Of a stretch of 64,000 nt of DNA, positions 7,151 to 15,002 are shown piece after piece. A program made the translations under genes and the position numbers. A model generated the notes under the pieces. The model searched no databases. It was not told where the DNA came from and worked only from the letters and a program-made list of their open reading frames with translations. Every line of letters starts with the position of its first letter. Positions within the stretch are counted from its first letter, which is position 1. Source of the stretch: Pantoea alfalfae (GTDB taxonomy: Bacteria; Pseudomonadota; Gammaproteobacteria; Enterobacterales; Enterobacteriaceae); the NCBI RefSeq assembly GCF_019880205.1, contig NZ_CP082292.1:2108001-2172000 (forward strand). Reading direction: 5' to 3'.

Positions 7151-8024
7151 TCAGATTCTCCAGTTCGCTGGCGATATGCGACAGCGTCCGGCCATTCTTG
7201 CGCAGCAGTCCCACGGTGCGTTTCACCTGCGGATCGGTTAACGGCACCGCCATCAGCAGGGCGTGATCGTAGCCTGGCATCGACATGGCGGGGACGGCAG
7301 CAATGCCCAGCCCCGCCTCAACCATCCCCAGCATGGTGGTCACGTGCCGGGTTTCGCAGATACAGGACTTCTCCGGCATAACCGCCTGCAACGCCAGATC
7401 CAGCAGGTTGCGATTGCCGGAGGTTTTATCCAGCCCAACCCACTCATACTGATAAAACGCCTGCCAGCTCAGACTCTTTTTGCCGGCTATCGGATGGTCA
7501 CGCCGACAGGCCGCCACATAAGGATCGTCCATTAGCGGCTGGAAGTGCACATCCGGCTGTGACCGGCTGGAAAAACTGATGCCGAAATCGGCCTGACCGC
7601 CAATCACCGCGTCATAGACGTTGGCCGCACTGCTGTCGACCAGTTTGACTCGTACGCGGGGATAGCGCGCCTGAAACAGCCGGATGATGTTAGGCATAAA
7701 GTAGTAGGCAGCTGACGGCACACAGGCGACGGTGATCAGGCCGGTGCGGGCTAAGCTCACTTCACTGAGATCGGCCATCACCTCTTCAAAATCAGCCAGC
7801 AGCTTTTCCGAGCGCTGAGCAAACGCATGCCCCTTCAGCGTCAGCGTGACGCGGCGCGTGGTCCGCTCAAACAGTTTGATCCCCAGCCTAGTTTCCAGCT
7901 TGTCGATCCGGCGGCTCAGCGCGGACTGTGAGAGGCAGATCGATTCCGCCGCCAGACGAAAATTGCCAAACTCCACCAGCGCGCGAAACGCGTAGAGGTC
8001 ATTGAGATCGAAATTAACCGGCAT
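7125..8024 (-). CDS. LysR-family transcriptional regulator
   Basis: This is a 299-residue DNA-binding regulator. The N-terminal winged helix-turn-helix is plain (LNDLYAFRALVEFGNFRLAA, then SQSALSRRIDKLETRLGIKLFER), followed by a ligand-binding domain with the usual VYDAVIGGQADFGISF stretch near the middle. The start is the ATG with AAGGA just upstream; a start 14 codons earlier lacks a ribosome site. It is convergent with the symporter and ModA-like genes and overlaps the latter by 26 bp. I infer that it controls that carboxylate locus, with the co-inducer being the transported acid. Confidence 0.88.
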   Translation of the reverse strand: MPVNFDLNDLYAFRALVEFGNFRLAAESICLSQSALSRRIDKLETRLGIKLFERTTRRVTLTLKGHAFAQRSEKLLADFEEVMADLSEVSLARTGLITVACVPSAAYYFMPNIIRLFQARYPRVRVKLVDSSAANVYDAVIGGQADFGISFSSRSQPDVHFQPLMDDPYVAACRRDHPIAGKKSLSWQAFYQYEWVGLDKTSGNRNLLDLALQAVMPEKSCICETRHVTTMLGMVEAGLGIAAVPAMSMPGYDHALLMAVPLTDPQVKRTVGLLRKNGRTLSHIASELENLIIEQYQRR

Positions 8025-8135
8025 AAGTCCTTCTATCCGTGGTCTGTCAGTGCTAGCAATTAACATTGAGGAAACGTAACAATAACATCATTGTTCTCAC
8101 TGATCTCATTGCCACCTGCTGCTGACGGTAAAACC

Positions 8136-8576
8136 TTAATGGGACGTCTCCACCTCATGCAGAAATCGACCCGGATAATCGGGTTGGATCGCGTGCTGGC
8201 TGCTGTAGCGGCCAAACAGCTTATAGCGGTTTAACGCTATGCGGTCGTAGGCAAAATTACTGATCGCGTCGGGAAAGTGGCGCAGCACCGCCAGCCCGCG
8301 CCACGGGGCAGGCAAATGCTGCATCACGCGGAACACCGCCTGCGCCCGCAGCCAGTGTTGATTACCGTCAATGTAGACAATGGTGCTGATGTTATCTTCC
8401 GGCATACCGGCCCAGCGCAACAGCGCTTTGCCCTGCTCGCTCTGTACTGAGGCAAAACGGACCTGCCGCGCCAGATGGTGACGCAGCAGAAACTGAACCC
8501 AGCCGTTACATAGTTTACAGACGCCGTCATAGAGCACGGCGCTTTCACCGGTTTGCAGATACGGGGGTAACGACAT
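8136..8576 (-). CDS. DCC-family thiol-disulfide oxidoreductase-like protein (DUF393)
   Basis: This 146-residue protein has the DCC-family signature YDGVCKLC (residues 16-23), with two cysteines in a CxxC arrangement after a first strand, and VRFASVQSEQGKALL soon after. The family (YuxK-like) is predicted to be thioredoxin-like but is poorly characterised. GAGGAG lies about 8 bp upstream of the chosen ATG, inside the end of the upstream P-loop gene, which it overlaps by 32 bp. It is the last gene of the leftward PTS operon, a curious place for it. Its role there is unknown. Confidence 0.78.
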   Translation of the reverse strand: MSLPPYLQTGESAVLYDGVCKLCNGWVQFLLRHHLARQVRFASVQSEQGKALLRWAGMPEDNISTIVYIDGNQHWLRAQAVFRVMQHLPAPWRGLAVLRHFPDAISNFAYDRIALNRYKLFGRYSSQHAIQPDYPGRFLHEVETSH

Positions 8577-9168
8577 CCTGCAACTCCTCACTCATCTGAT
8601 GATGAGCTGAAGTGTAGCGGGTTCTGGTCAGTTGCTGGTGCAGCCAGCGGATAACGGCCGCAAGATCCTGAGCGCAGGCATCCACTTCACACACCGGCCC
8701 CAACGCCATCGGACTGGCCTGGTGCGCCAGCTGGCGCAGCTCCGGCAGATACTCAGCCCCCGGATGACCTGGCAGCCGCTGCGACAGTCGCGCCTGATAG
8801 CGCGCCACCGCCACCTCCGGCTCAATCCTGAGCCACAGTTCGAGCGCCTCATCGACACCCGCCTGTTTCAGTCCCTGCTCCAGCAGCGCGCGCGGCTGAA
8901 AACCAAACCAGGCATCAATCAGCCAGATCTGACTGGCGGGTGCCTGGTCGACGATGTTCCAGATCGCCTGATAAGCCGCGCAGCCCAGTTGCCGGTTGCG
9001 CTGGCGATCGACTGGGGAAAAAACCTGCATAAACGGCTCTTTCAGGCTGTCGAGTGTCAGCACCGGCCAGCCAAAATGTTGTGACAGCGCGTGCGTCAGG
9101 GTGCTTTTACCCGATGCCGGAATACCGTTAACCAGCACCACGCGTTTGAGGGGGGTATTTTGCGTCAT
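8545..9168 (-). CDS. P-loop AAA-family ATPase/kinase-like protein in PTS operon
   Basis: This 207-residue protein opens with RVVLVNGIPASGKSTLTHALS, a Walker A motif at residues 15-22. It resembles small-molecule kinases of the zeta-toxin/gluconate-kinase superfamily, and WLIDAWFGF (residues about 81-89) may form the Walker B strand. Its start overlaps the stop of the IIA gene by 4 bp (ATGA), so translation is coupled. Its place in a sugar operon suggests a sugar or sugar-derivative kinase, but the protein could be regulatory. The substrate is not known. Confidence 0.75.
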   Translation of the reverse strand: MTQNTPLKRVVLVNGIPASGKSTLTHALSQHFGWPVLTLDSLKEPFMQVFSPVDRQRNRQLGCAAYQAIWNIVDQAPASQIWLIDAWFGFQPRALLEQGLKQAGVDEALELWLRIEPEVAVARYQARLSQRLPGHPGAEYLPELRQLAHQASPMALGPVCEVDACAQDLAAVIRWLHQQLTRTRYTSAHHQMSEELQDVVTPVSANR

Positions 9169-9602
9169 AGAATGTCGATAACCTCCGCCACGCTGCTGGC
9201 CTGACGTAACCGGACCAGCGTCTCCTCATCCTCCAGCAGCGACACAATCGCGCGGATCCCCTCTTCGATATGCGCGTTGCTGTCGCGCGCGCCAAACATA
9301 ATCACGATGTCCGCCTTGTCACTGCCTTCAAACGAGATCGGCTCATTCAGCAGAATCAGACTGAAACAGTCGCGGATCACCCCCGCTTCCGGTCGCGCAT
9401 GGGGAATGGCGATCCCCTCCTCAAACACATAATAAGCGCCATGGGCCAGCGTATTGGCGATCACGGCATCAGGATAGGTGGCATCGAGATAACCGCCGCT
9501 GACCAGCGGTTCGGCAGCCAGCGCGATAACCTGACGCCAGTCCGTGGCGTCAATCCCAATCTGAATAGCGTTTGCCTCTTGCAATAACTGCTTAATCGTC
9601 AT
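9165..9602 (-). CDS. PTS sugar transporter subunit IIA (fructose/mannitol-ascorbate type)
   Basis: This 145-residue cytoplasmic IIA protein accepts phosphate from HPr and passes it to IIB. The active histidine lies in EEGIAIPHARPE (His68), the standard motif of the PTS EIIA-2 domain. The closest family by context is the UlaC/SgcA type that serves ascorbate-type IIC proteins, and a UlaA-like IIC is encoded in the same operon. A strong AAGGAG site sets the start. The upstream gene is an 89-residue unknown protein and the downstream P-loop gene overlaps it by 4 bp. Confidence 0.9.
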   Translation of the reverse strand: MTIKQLLQEANAIQIGIDATDWRQVIALAAEPLVSGGYLDATYPDAVIANTLAHGAYYVFEEGIAIPHARPEAGVIRDCFSLILLNEPISFEGSDKADIVIMFGARDSNAHIEEGIRAIVSLLEDEETLVRLRQASSVAEVIDIL

Positions 9603-9611
9603 CAGCTCTCC

Positions 9612-9881
9612 TTAAATCGACTGGCGAACCACATTGCGTAATTCATCGATTTTGACAAACAGCGCATCAATTTCATTGCGGTAGCGACGGCTTTTCGCAA
9701 ACAGGCTTAATGCACGATTATATTCCAGCATTAATTGTTTTTGCGTTTCGCCATCACGCGGATTAATCGCCAGCTGCTGCTCCAGTTGCGTTATTTTCTC
9801 GCGACTTAATTCCGCCAGATGATCCTGCTGCTGCTCGCTGGGTGGTTCCGCAGCCTGAGACTTTTTGAGGAATCCAAACAT
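9612..9881 (-). CDS. Hypothetical 89-residue protein of PTS operon
   Basis: This is a small, highly charged protein, predicted to be mostly helical. It starts MFGFLKKSQAAEPPSEQQQD and continues with ELSREKITQLEQQLAINPRD, which looks able to form a coiled coil. CAGGAG upstream and conserved operon position (9-bp gap to IIA) support it as a real gene. There is no transmembrane segment or signal peptide. I do not recognise the family. It may be a regulator or scaffold for the PTS proteins, but nothing in the sequence proves this. Confidence 0.65.
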   Translation of the reverse strand: MFGFLKKSQAAEPPSEQQQDHLAELSREKITQLEQQLAINPRDGETQKQLMLEYNRALSLFAKSRRYRNEIDALFVKIDELRNVVRQSI

Positions 9882-9975
9882 AGGCTCTCCTGCCCCGCAT
9901 AATATTGGGGTGGCTAATATAAACTGAGAATAAAAGATCGTTAACGCATTAAGCCGGTGATGGCGGCACGTGTCA

Positions 9976-10818
9976 TTACCGGAATAACTGCATTTTCTCT
10001 ACCAGTACATTGGTTACTGCATCATTGGCCGGTACCAGGAAATTACGCACGCTGTCATTGACCTTGCCTTTTTCAAAGGTCGATTTGCACTGCGCTACCC
10101 ACTGCACGTTCATTTCGGTGCCGACATTCACCTTCTCAATCCCGCTGCTGACCGCCAGCCGCATATCTTCATCGCTGACGCCGGTGCCGCCGTGCAGCAC
10201 CAGTGGCGTATGCGTTGCCGCCGTAATATCCGCCAGTCGCTGATGCTGAATATGCGCTTTACCGGTGTAAAGGCCATGTACGGTGCCGATAGAGATCGCC
10301 AGCATATCGACGCCCGTCTCTTCGACGAAACGGCGAGCATCTTCCACGGGCGTGAACGCTATCGCCTCCATCTCTACGCATTTACCATCTTCCGACCCAC
10401 CAATGGCACCCAACTCAGCCTCGACCGAAACATTGTGTGGCCGCGCCATATCGATGACCCGGCGGGTATTCGCAATATTCTCGTCAATGGGCAGATGGGA
10501 GCCGTCATACATGACAGAACTGAATCCGGCATCAATCGCTGTCTGAATCGCGGCTAAATCGGAACAGTGATCCAGATGCAGACAGGTCGGCACATTCATA
10601 CTCTCTGACAGCGATTTAATCGCATCAACCAGCAGCTTGTGGCCAAGATATTTCGCCGTGCCTGTAGAGATCTGAATCATTAACGGACTGTTGGTTTTCT
10701 CTGCCGCTTTAAAATAGGCGGGCAGCATCTCCAGACAGTGAAGATTAAACGAACCGACCGCTTTAAAGTCACGCTGTTTGGCCAGCTGTAACAGATCGGC
10801 GAAGTTATAAAGTTTCAT
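9976..10818 (-). CDS. Class II ketose-bisphosphate aldolase (FbaA/GatY/KbaY type)
   Basis: This is a 280-residue zinc aldolase that cleaves fructose- or tagatose-1,6-bisphosphate to triose phosphates. The motif CLHLDHCSD holds the catalytic Asp83 and zinc ligand His84. Further ligands are His181 (IGTVHGLY) and His209 (LHGGTGVSD). GAIGGSEDG is typical of the class II family. The start at the MKLYN methionine is set by AGGAGG 9 bp upstream; the open frame runs 36 codons further back into the IIC gene. It overlaps the IIC end by 14 bp. With the Pfk-like kinase of the same operon it completes a sugar-phosphate to triose route. Confidence 0.9.
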   Translation of the reverse strand: MKLYNFADLLQLAKQRDFKAVGSFNLHCLEMLPAYFKAAEKTNSPLMIQISTGTAKYLGHKLLVDAIKSLSESMNVPTCLHLDHCSDLAAIQTAIDAGFSSVMYDGSHLPIDENIANTRRVIDMARPHNVSVEAELGAIGGSEDGKCVEMEAIAFTPVEDARRFVEETGVDMLAISIGTVHGLYTGKAHIQHQRLADITAATHTPLVLHGGTGVSDEDMRLAVSSGIEKVNVGTEMNVQWVAQCKSTFEKGKVNDSVRNFLVPANDAVTNVLVEKMQLFR

Positions 10819-12172
10819 GGATTTTTTCCTCCTGAGGTTTGGTCGATTTGCCATTAACAAACCAGGCAAGCGCGGTAACAAAGGCAATAAACAGGGCGAC
10901 GAACAGCCAGTTATTCTGGAAGGCATGGCCGAGCACCAGGCCGGTACTGATCACGTCGGAGTCACTGAAGGTGACGCCGGTAAAGCCGTAGCTCTCCAGC
11001 ATCGGCACCAGGATGGCAGGCAGAATGGTGATAAAGAGTCCATGGACGAAGCCGCCGATCATTGCGCCGCGCCGTCCGCCCATGGCATTACCAAATACGC
11101 CGGCGGTGCCACCGGCAAAGAAGTTGGTCAGCAGGCCAGGCAGGATCATCGCCAGACCCAACATCGGGAAGACCAGCATGCCGACGATGGAACCAAGTGT
11201 GGTGGCAAGGAAGCCAACGATCACCGCGTTCGGGGCGTACGGAAACATCACCGGACAGTCCAGTGCCGGTTTCGCATCCGGCACGACGCGCATCGCGATA
11301 CCCCGGAAGGCAGGCACCAGCTCGTTCAGCAGCAGACGGACACCGCTGTAGAGCACGAAGACCCCGGCCACGAACTGAATCGACTGCATAAAGGCGTACA
11401 TCAGGTAGTTCATGCCGTTGCTGTACTGGGCAATGAAGGCCGGACCGGCTGCCACGGCGGGAATCAGGTACATCGGCACCATCACCAGCGCCATCGACAG
11501 ATAGGTATCCTGCAGAAACTTAAAGTTATCGGGCAGCTTCAGGTCTTCGGTGGAGCGCGATCCTTTGCCAACCACTTTGGCGACCGCCGCCGTGACCAGA
11601 TAACCGATGGTGCAGAAATGACCCAGGGCGACATCGTCAGAGTCGGTGATGCGCCGCACCACCGGCTGCGCCAGCGCGGGCATCACGACCGCCATGATTC
11701 CGCCAAAGATACCGCCGGTCAGGATCAGCGGTAGCCCGGTCAGCCCCGCTTTATAACCGATCACCGCGCCAATGGTCGCCATCCACAGCAACGCCTGGCC
11801 GGTCAGGAAGATGTATTTAAAGGGCGTCAGTCGCGCGACGATGATATTGACGATAAAGATCACCAGCAGCGTCAGCGCGACTTCAGACCCCAGCTCACGG
11901 TTAGCCAGCCCGGCAATGGCGGCCACATCGGTGATATAGCCGCGCATGCCAAAGCCATGGGTAAAAATAGTATTGAGGAACGTCAGGGTGCCTACAATAA
12001 TATTGATACCCGCCATCATAATTAAAAAGCCGAGCAGGGTTTTAAAGGTGCCTTCCACCACCTTGCCTGCCGATTTTTTTTGCAGCAGCAGACCAATCAG
12101 GGCAATAAAGGCGATCAGAATCGACGCCTGCCCCAGCAGATCTTTTACCAGAAAGTCGATCACACTATTCAT
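10805..12172 (-). CDS. PTS ascorbate-type transporter subunit IIC (UlaA family)
   Basis: This is a 455-residue inner-membrane permease with about 11 hydrophobic segments that translocates and helps phosphorylate a sugar. The N-terminus (LLGQASILIAFIALIGLLLQ, then GTFKTLLGFLIMMAGINII) and the GGTAGVFGNAMGGRRGAMIGG loop identify the UlaA/SgaT family. The proteins encoded around it (IIB, IIA) complete the phosphoryl chain. It overlaps the IIB gene by 8 bp and the aldolase gene by 14 bp. The substrate need not be ascorbate: the operon encodes a phosphofructokinase-like enzyme and an aldolase rather than Ula enzymes. Confidence 0.9.
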   Translation of the reverse strand: MNSVIDFLVKDLLGQASILIAFIALIGLLLQKKSAGKVVEGTFKTLLGFLIMMAGINIIVGTLTFLNTIFTHGFGMRGYITDVAAIAGLANRELGSEVALTLLVIFIVNIIVARLTPFKYIFLTGQALLWMATIGAVIGYKAGLTGLPLILTGGIFGGIMAVVMPALAQPVVRRITDSDDVALGHFCTIGYLVTAAVAKVVGKGSRSTEDLKLPDNFKFLQDTYLSMALVMVPMYLIPAVAAGPAFIAQYSNGMNYLMYAFMQSIQFVAGVFVLYSGVRLLLNELVPAFRGIAMRVVPDAKPALDCPVMFPYAPNAVIVGFLATTLGSIVGMLVFPMLGLAMILPGLLTNFFAGGTAGVFGNAMGGRRGAMIGGFVHGLFITILPAILVPMLESYGFTGVTFSDSDVISTGLVLGHAFQNNWLFVALFIAFVTALAWFVNGKSTKPQEEKIHETL

Positions 12173-12479
12173 GGGCGGCGACCTTCTGATTGCGTTCTTT
12201 TAAAAAGGCCAGGATCTTCTGCTCAATTTCCGCTTTATCGGTGAGCCGGTTAAGAATTATGACCCGTTTAATCTGCTCCGGACTGGCGTCGGCGTTTAAA
12301 ACATCGGCAAACGCTTTTTGCGTCAGGATCATATCTGACTTAAAGGCATTCGCTTCTGAAATGGTGGTGTGATCGATATCGGCCTCAATCTCCAGTTTTT
12401 TTAATACCGCTTTTGCGCTCATCTCAATCGCAAAACTGGAACCTAATCCACAACCACAGACACATAATATTTTCAGCAT
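12165..12479 (-). CDS. PTS sugar transporter subunit IIB (ascorbate type)
   Basis: This is a 104-residue cytoplasmic IIB domain. The phospho-cysteine is in the N-terminal loop VCGCGLGSSF (Cys8), as in UlaB and SgaB, followed by the expected alternating strands and helices. It takes phosphate from IIA (9165-9602) and passes it to the sugar bound by IIC. It has a GAGGAAAAA ribosome site, lies 9 bp after the Pfk-like gene, and overlaps the IIC start by 8 bp. Confidence 0.92.
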   Translation of the reverse strand: MLKILCVCGCGLGSSFAIEMSAKAVLKKLEIEADIDHTTISEANAFKSDMILTQKAFADVLNADASPEQIKRVIILNRLTDKAEIEQKILAFLKERNQKVAAHE

Positions 12480-12488
12480 GGTTTTTCC

Positions 12489-13469
12489 TCACACTATATT
12501 GAGTTGTTTAGCGAGTTTGTAATGGTGCCCGTCAATATCGACCAGGCGTTTTTGCATGCTTATTAAATCAATCGGGATTGGTTTATTGCTGCCATTAATA
12601 ATGACCGCTTTATTCCGCATGCCTGACTGAATACAACGCACCACTTCACTGGCTATAATGGTGCCCTGAAAGATCTCTTCGCAGGTGGGATCACCATTGC
12701 GCAGCCCGTAACCCATAATGGTTTTACGGATGCGCACGCCAATGAGAGGTTCAAGCTGTTTGATTAAGGTGTCGATCGCCCCCTGAAAACCGGGCGAATA
12801 TTCACGGGTGTAGCCTTCCGAACAGAGGATGACTACGCTATTCTGCGCTGCCAGCCGCCCGGTGATGCGCTGCGCCAGTTGTGGCAGCGGGATCTGGCAC
12901 TCCGGAATTAACGCAATATCTGCGTTAGATTTAATCGCGGATTGCAGCGTTAATTCGCCGCAATAGCCACCGAGCAACTCCAGCATAAAAACCCGGCCCG
13001 GTAAGGCGCGGCCGGTATTGCGCAGTTTCGCCACCTCTTTAAATACCTGCTCGCAGGCGGTGGAGAATCCCAGCGTGTAATCACTGCCGAAAACATCATT
13101 ATCGATGGTCATGCCGACGCCGAAACAATTTACGCCATACGCCGACAGGGTATGGAGAAATTGCAGCGACCCGTCTCCACCCGCCATAATTAATATGTCA
13201 ATCCGGGCACTTTTCAGCTGGCGTGCAATTAACTCATATTCGCTGCGCACCAGTTTCTTTTCAGTGCGTCCCGATTGCATAACCGGAATAGAGGCGATGG
13301 AAAAGTCGAGCAGATCGCGCTGGCTGATCTCACGATGATGATTTTGCAGCAGGCCGGGAATACCGCCATCAAATATCACCATCTCCGCCTGTGCCATACG
13401 CCCAATCTGGAAGACAAAATTATTAATGCCGGTCACGTCACCGCCACTGATCACCATTCCAATTCGCAT
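12489..13469 (-). CDS. Phosphofructokinase-like sugar-phosphate kinase (PfkA family)
   Basis: This 326-residue protein is of the ATP-dependent PfkA family, which phosphorylates a ketose-6-phosphate at C1. It keeps GGDGS (ATP site) and TIDNDVFGSD (the catalytic aspartate region, as in GTIDND of PfkA). The N-terminal GGDAPG loop is changed to SGGDVTGIN and the mid-protein LGGYCGELTL replaces the usual MGR-x-CGDLAL. It is therefore a divergent paralogue, not the housekeeping enzyme. The ATG with GAGG 8 bp upstream is chosen over a GTG three codons earlier. It is first in the leftward PTS operon, downstream of a CRP-like site, and feeds the aldolase encoded four genes later. Confidence 0.85.
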   Translation of the reverse strand: MRIGMVISGGDVTGINNFVFQIGRMAQAEMVIFDGGIPGLLQNHHREISQRDLLDFSIASIPVMQSGRTEKKLVRSEYELIARQLKSARIDILIMAGGDGSLQFLHTLSAYGVNCFGVGMTIDNDVFGSDYTLGFSTACEQVFKEVAKLRNTGRALPGRVFMLELLGGYCGELTLQSAIKSNADIALIPECQIPLPQLAQRITGRLAAQNSVVILCSEGYTREYSPGFQGAIDTLIKQLEPLIGVRIRKTIMGYGLRNGDPTCEEIFQGTIIASEVVRCIQSGMRNKAVIINGSNKPIPIDLISMQKRLVDIDGHHYKLAKQLNIV

Positions 13470-13605
13470 CACCCTCACCTCGCTGGCTTACTCTGCTGAA
13501 GGTTATTCTTCCGGTTAGCGGGGTTGCTATTTGCAGAGGAGATCACAGTTACGCGCGGTTTTTCTCAGACAGGAATATTGACAGGGCAATTCACACTCCT
13601 TTATT

Positions 13606-13621
13606 TGTGATTTAACTCACA
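13606..13621. promoter_or_regulatory. CRP-cAMP binding site
   Basis: TGTGATTTAACTCACA has both CRP half-sites exactly (TGTGA-N6-TCACA). It is centred about 144 bp upstream of the Pfk-like gene, in a plausible place to activate the PTS operon. The serine dehydratase gene on the other side starts over 400 bp away. Catabolite control is expected for a PTS sugar operon. Confidence 0.72.
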
Positions 13622-14046
13622 CTATTCCTACTTATTGCGCTTAAGGCGAATCGATATAAATCATTGGGTTAGCGGATGACGGGGGTGAGCTGGCCAGAAA
13701 GCAGGAGGAGGTAAAATCGGTCATTCACGTGGCGTTGCAGATTTGTGACTTTCACCTCATTTTTCCCGGTTTCACAGAACAGAAACCGCAATTAAGATGC
13801 AAAAAGAAAATCTGCAAGCCGATTCAGCATCGCTGTTGCGAACAAGTCGTATTCTTCGGTATAACCTTTCTATGTAGACAGAACAGGTAGCCTGACGATA
13901 ATGATTTTTAAGGAAAAACCTCCACGCTTTTTCTGAGGGGTGACTTTCTCTTCTGCGTCCGACGCTGCTATTCCGCACGGCAAAACCGACGTTCACCGTG
14001 ACGACAAACCGGTTCTCTGTGACCCCATTTAACCTGGATCAGACGC
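13622..14046. other. Intergenic region without recognised gene
   Basis: About 425 bp precede the serine dehydratase gene. Short open frames exist but none has a ribosome site. I cannot point to a clear promoter, RNA gene or terminator. Confidence 0.45.
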
Positions 14047-14949
14047 ATGGAAATAGCTATCCGTACCCCTCTCATTCACTCCCTGCCACTGAGTCAGCTC
14101 AGCGGCAGCAACGTCTGGCTGAAAATGGAGTCGGCGCAGCCGACCGGATCCTTTAAGCTCAGAAGCGCAGGCCATATCTGTCAGTACTACGCTGCACAGG
14201 GCGCTAAGGCGTTTGTCAGCTCCTCCGGCGGCAATGCGGGTATTGCTGTGGCGCACAGCGGCCGCAGGCTGGGGCTCCCGGTCACGGTGGTGGTACCTGA
14301 AACGACCCCGGCGCGCGCCAGACAGCTTATCGAACAGGAAGGTGCCAGGCTGATCGTACACGGCAGCGTCTGGAGTGAGGCCAACGCGTACGCGTTATCG
14401 CTGGCGTCGCAGGAACATATCTACATCCATCCGTTTGACAATCCGCTACTGTGGGACGGTATCAGTACGCTGGTCGATGAAGTGATTGATGAAGGGTTAC
14501 GTCCCGATGCGGTAATCCTCTCCGTGGGCGGAGGCAGTCTGCTCTCCGGCATTGCCCAGGGTCTGGAAAAGCATCAGCTCAGCCATATCCCGATTTATGC
14601 GGTTGAAACTGAGGGAACCGCGTCGCTTAACGCTGCGCTGGAAGCCGGGGAGCGGGTCACGCTGGACCGGGTCAGCGGTATCGCCACTACGCTGGCAGCC
14701 AGTCAGGTGTGTGAAAATGCGTTTAACGTGGCACGCCGCGCAGATGTCAGGGGAAAGGTTGTGAGCGATGATGAAGCTGTGAATGCCTGTCGCCGCTTCC
14801 TGGACGATCATCGTGTTCTGACAGAGCCAGCCTGTGGCGTCTCATTATCGATGCTGTATGACGGGAAAATCGGCTTTAAATCGGATGATAACGTGCTGGT
14901 TATCGTCTGTGGCGGGGCGTCTGTCACGCTGGAGAGTCTGCAGAGCTGA
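14047..14949 (+). CDS. PLP-dependent L-serine dehydratase, mammalian-type
   Basis: This is a 300-residue fold-type II PLP enzyme that deaminates serine (and often threonine) to the 2-keto acid. The Schiff-base lysine is in PTGSFKLRSAG (residue about 37), the substrate loop is SSSGGNAGIAVA, and the phosphate-binding glycine loop is SVGGGSLLSG. The order and wording follow vertebrate serine dehydratase closely (LPLS, VWLKMESAQPTGSFK, VVPETTP, ILVEPACG-like LTEPACGVSL). It differs from the usual bacterial iron-sulfur serine deaminases and from TdcB. The ribosome site is weak. It is monocistronic and convergent with yceI. Confidence 0.82.
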   Translation: MEIAIRTPLIHSLPLSQLSGSNVWLKMESAQPTGSFKLRSAGHICQYYAAQGAKAFVSSSGGNAGIAVAHSGRRLGLPVTVVVPETTPARARQLIEQEGARLIVHGSVWSEANAYALSLASQEHIYIHPFDNPLLWDGISTLVDEVIDEGLRPDAVILSVGGGSLLSGIAQGLEKHQLSHIPIYAVETEGTASLNAALEAGERVTLDRVSGIATTLAASQVCENAFNVARRADVRGKVVSDDEAVNACRRFLDDHRVLTEPACGVSLSMLYDGKIGFKSDDNVLVIVCGGASVTLESLQS

Positions 14950-14960
14950 CGAATTAAAGG

Positions 14961-14996
14961 GAAAAACGATGGCGCAGCCAGAGGGGCTACGCCATC
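14961..14996 (-). terminator. Intrinsic terminator of the YceI gene
   Basis: GATGGCG-c-AGCC and GGCT-a-CGCCATC form a stem with one mismatch (14968-14996). On the minus strand it is followed by CGTTTTTC. It lies just after the YceI stop and may also serve the convergent serine dehydratase gene. Confidence 0.7.
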
Positions 14997-15002
14997 CGTT
15001 GA

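Noticed and set aside
10819-10926. 36-codon N-terminal extension of the class II aldolase
   Set aside because: It lies within the IIC coding region in another frame; the MKLYN start has a strong AGGAGG site and matches the family.
10817-11734. 305-codon plus-strand open frame opposite the IIC gene
   Set aside because: It is antisense to a clear membrane permease gene; its His/Gln/Arg-rich composition is a strand shadow.
13797-13877. 26-codon plus-strand frame (MQKENLQAD...)
   Set aside because: No ribosome site and no resemblance to known leader peptides.
13772-13996. 74-codon minus-strand open frame upstream of the serine dehydratase
   Set aside because: No ribosome site, no recognisable domain, and composition typical of antisense or non-coding DNA.
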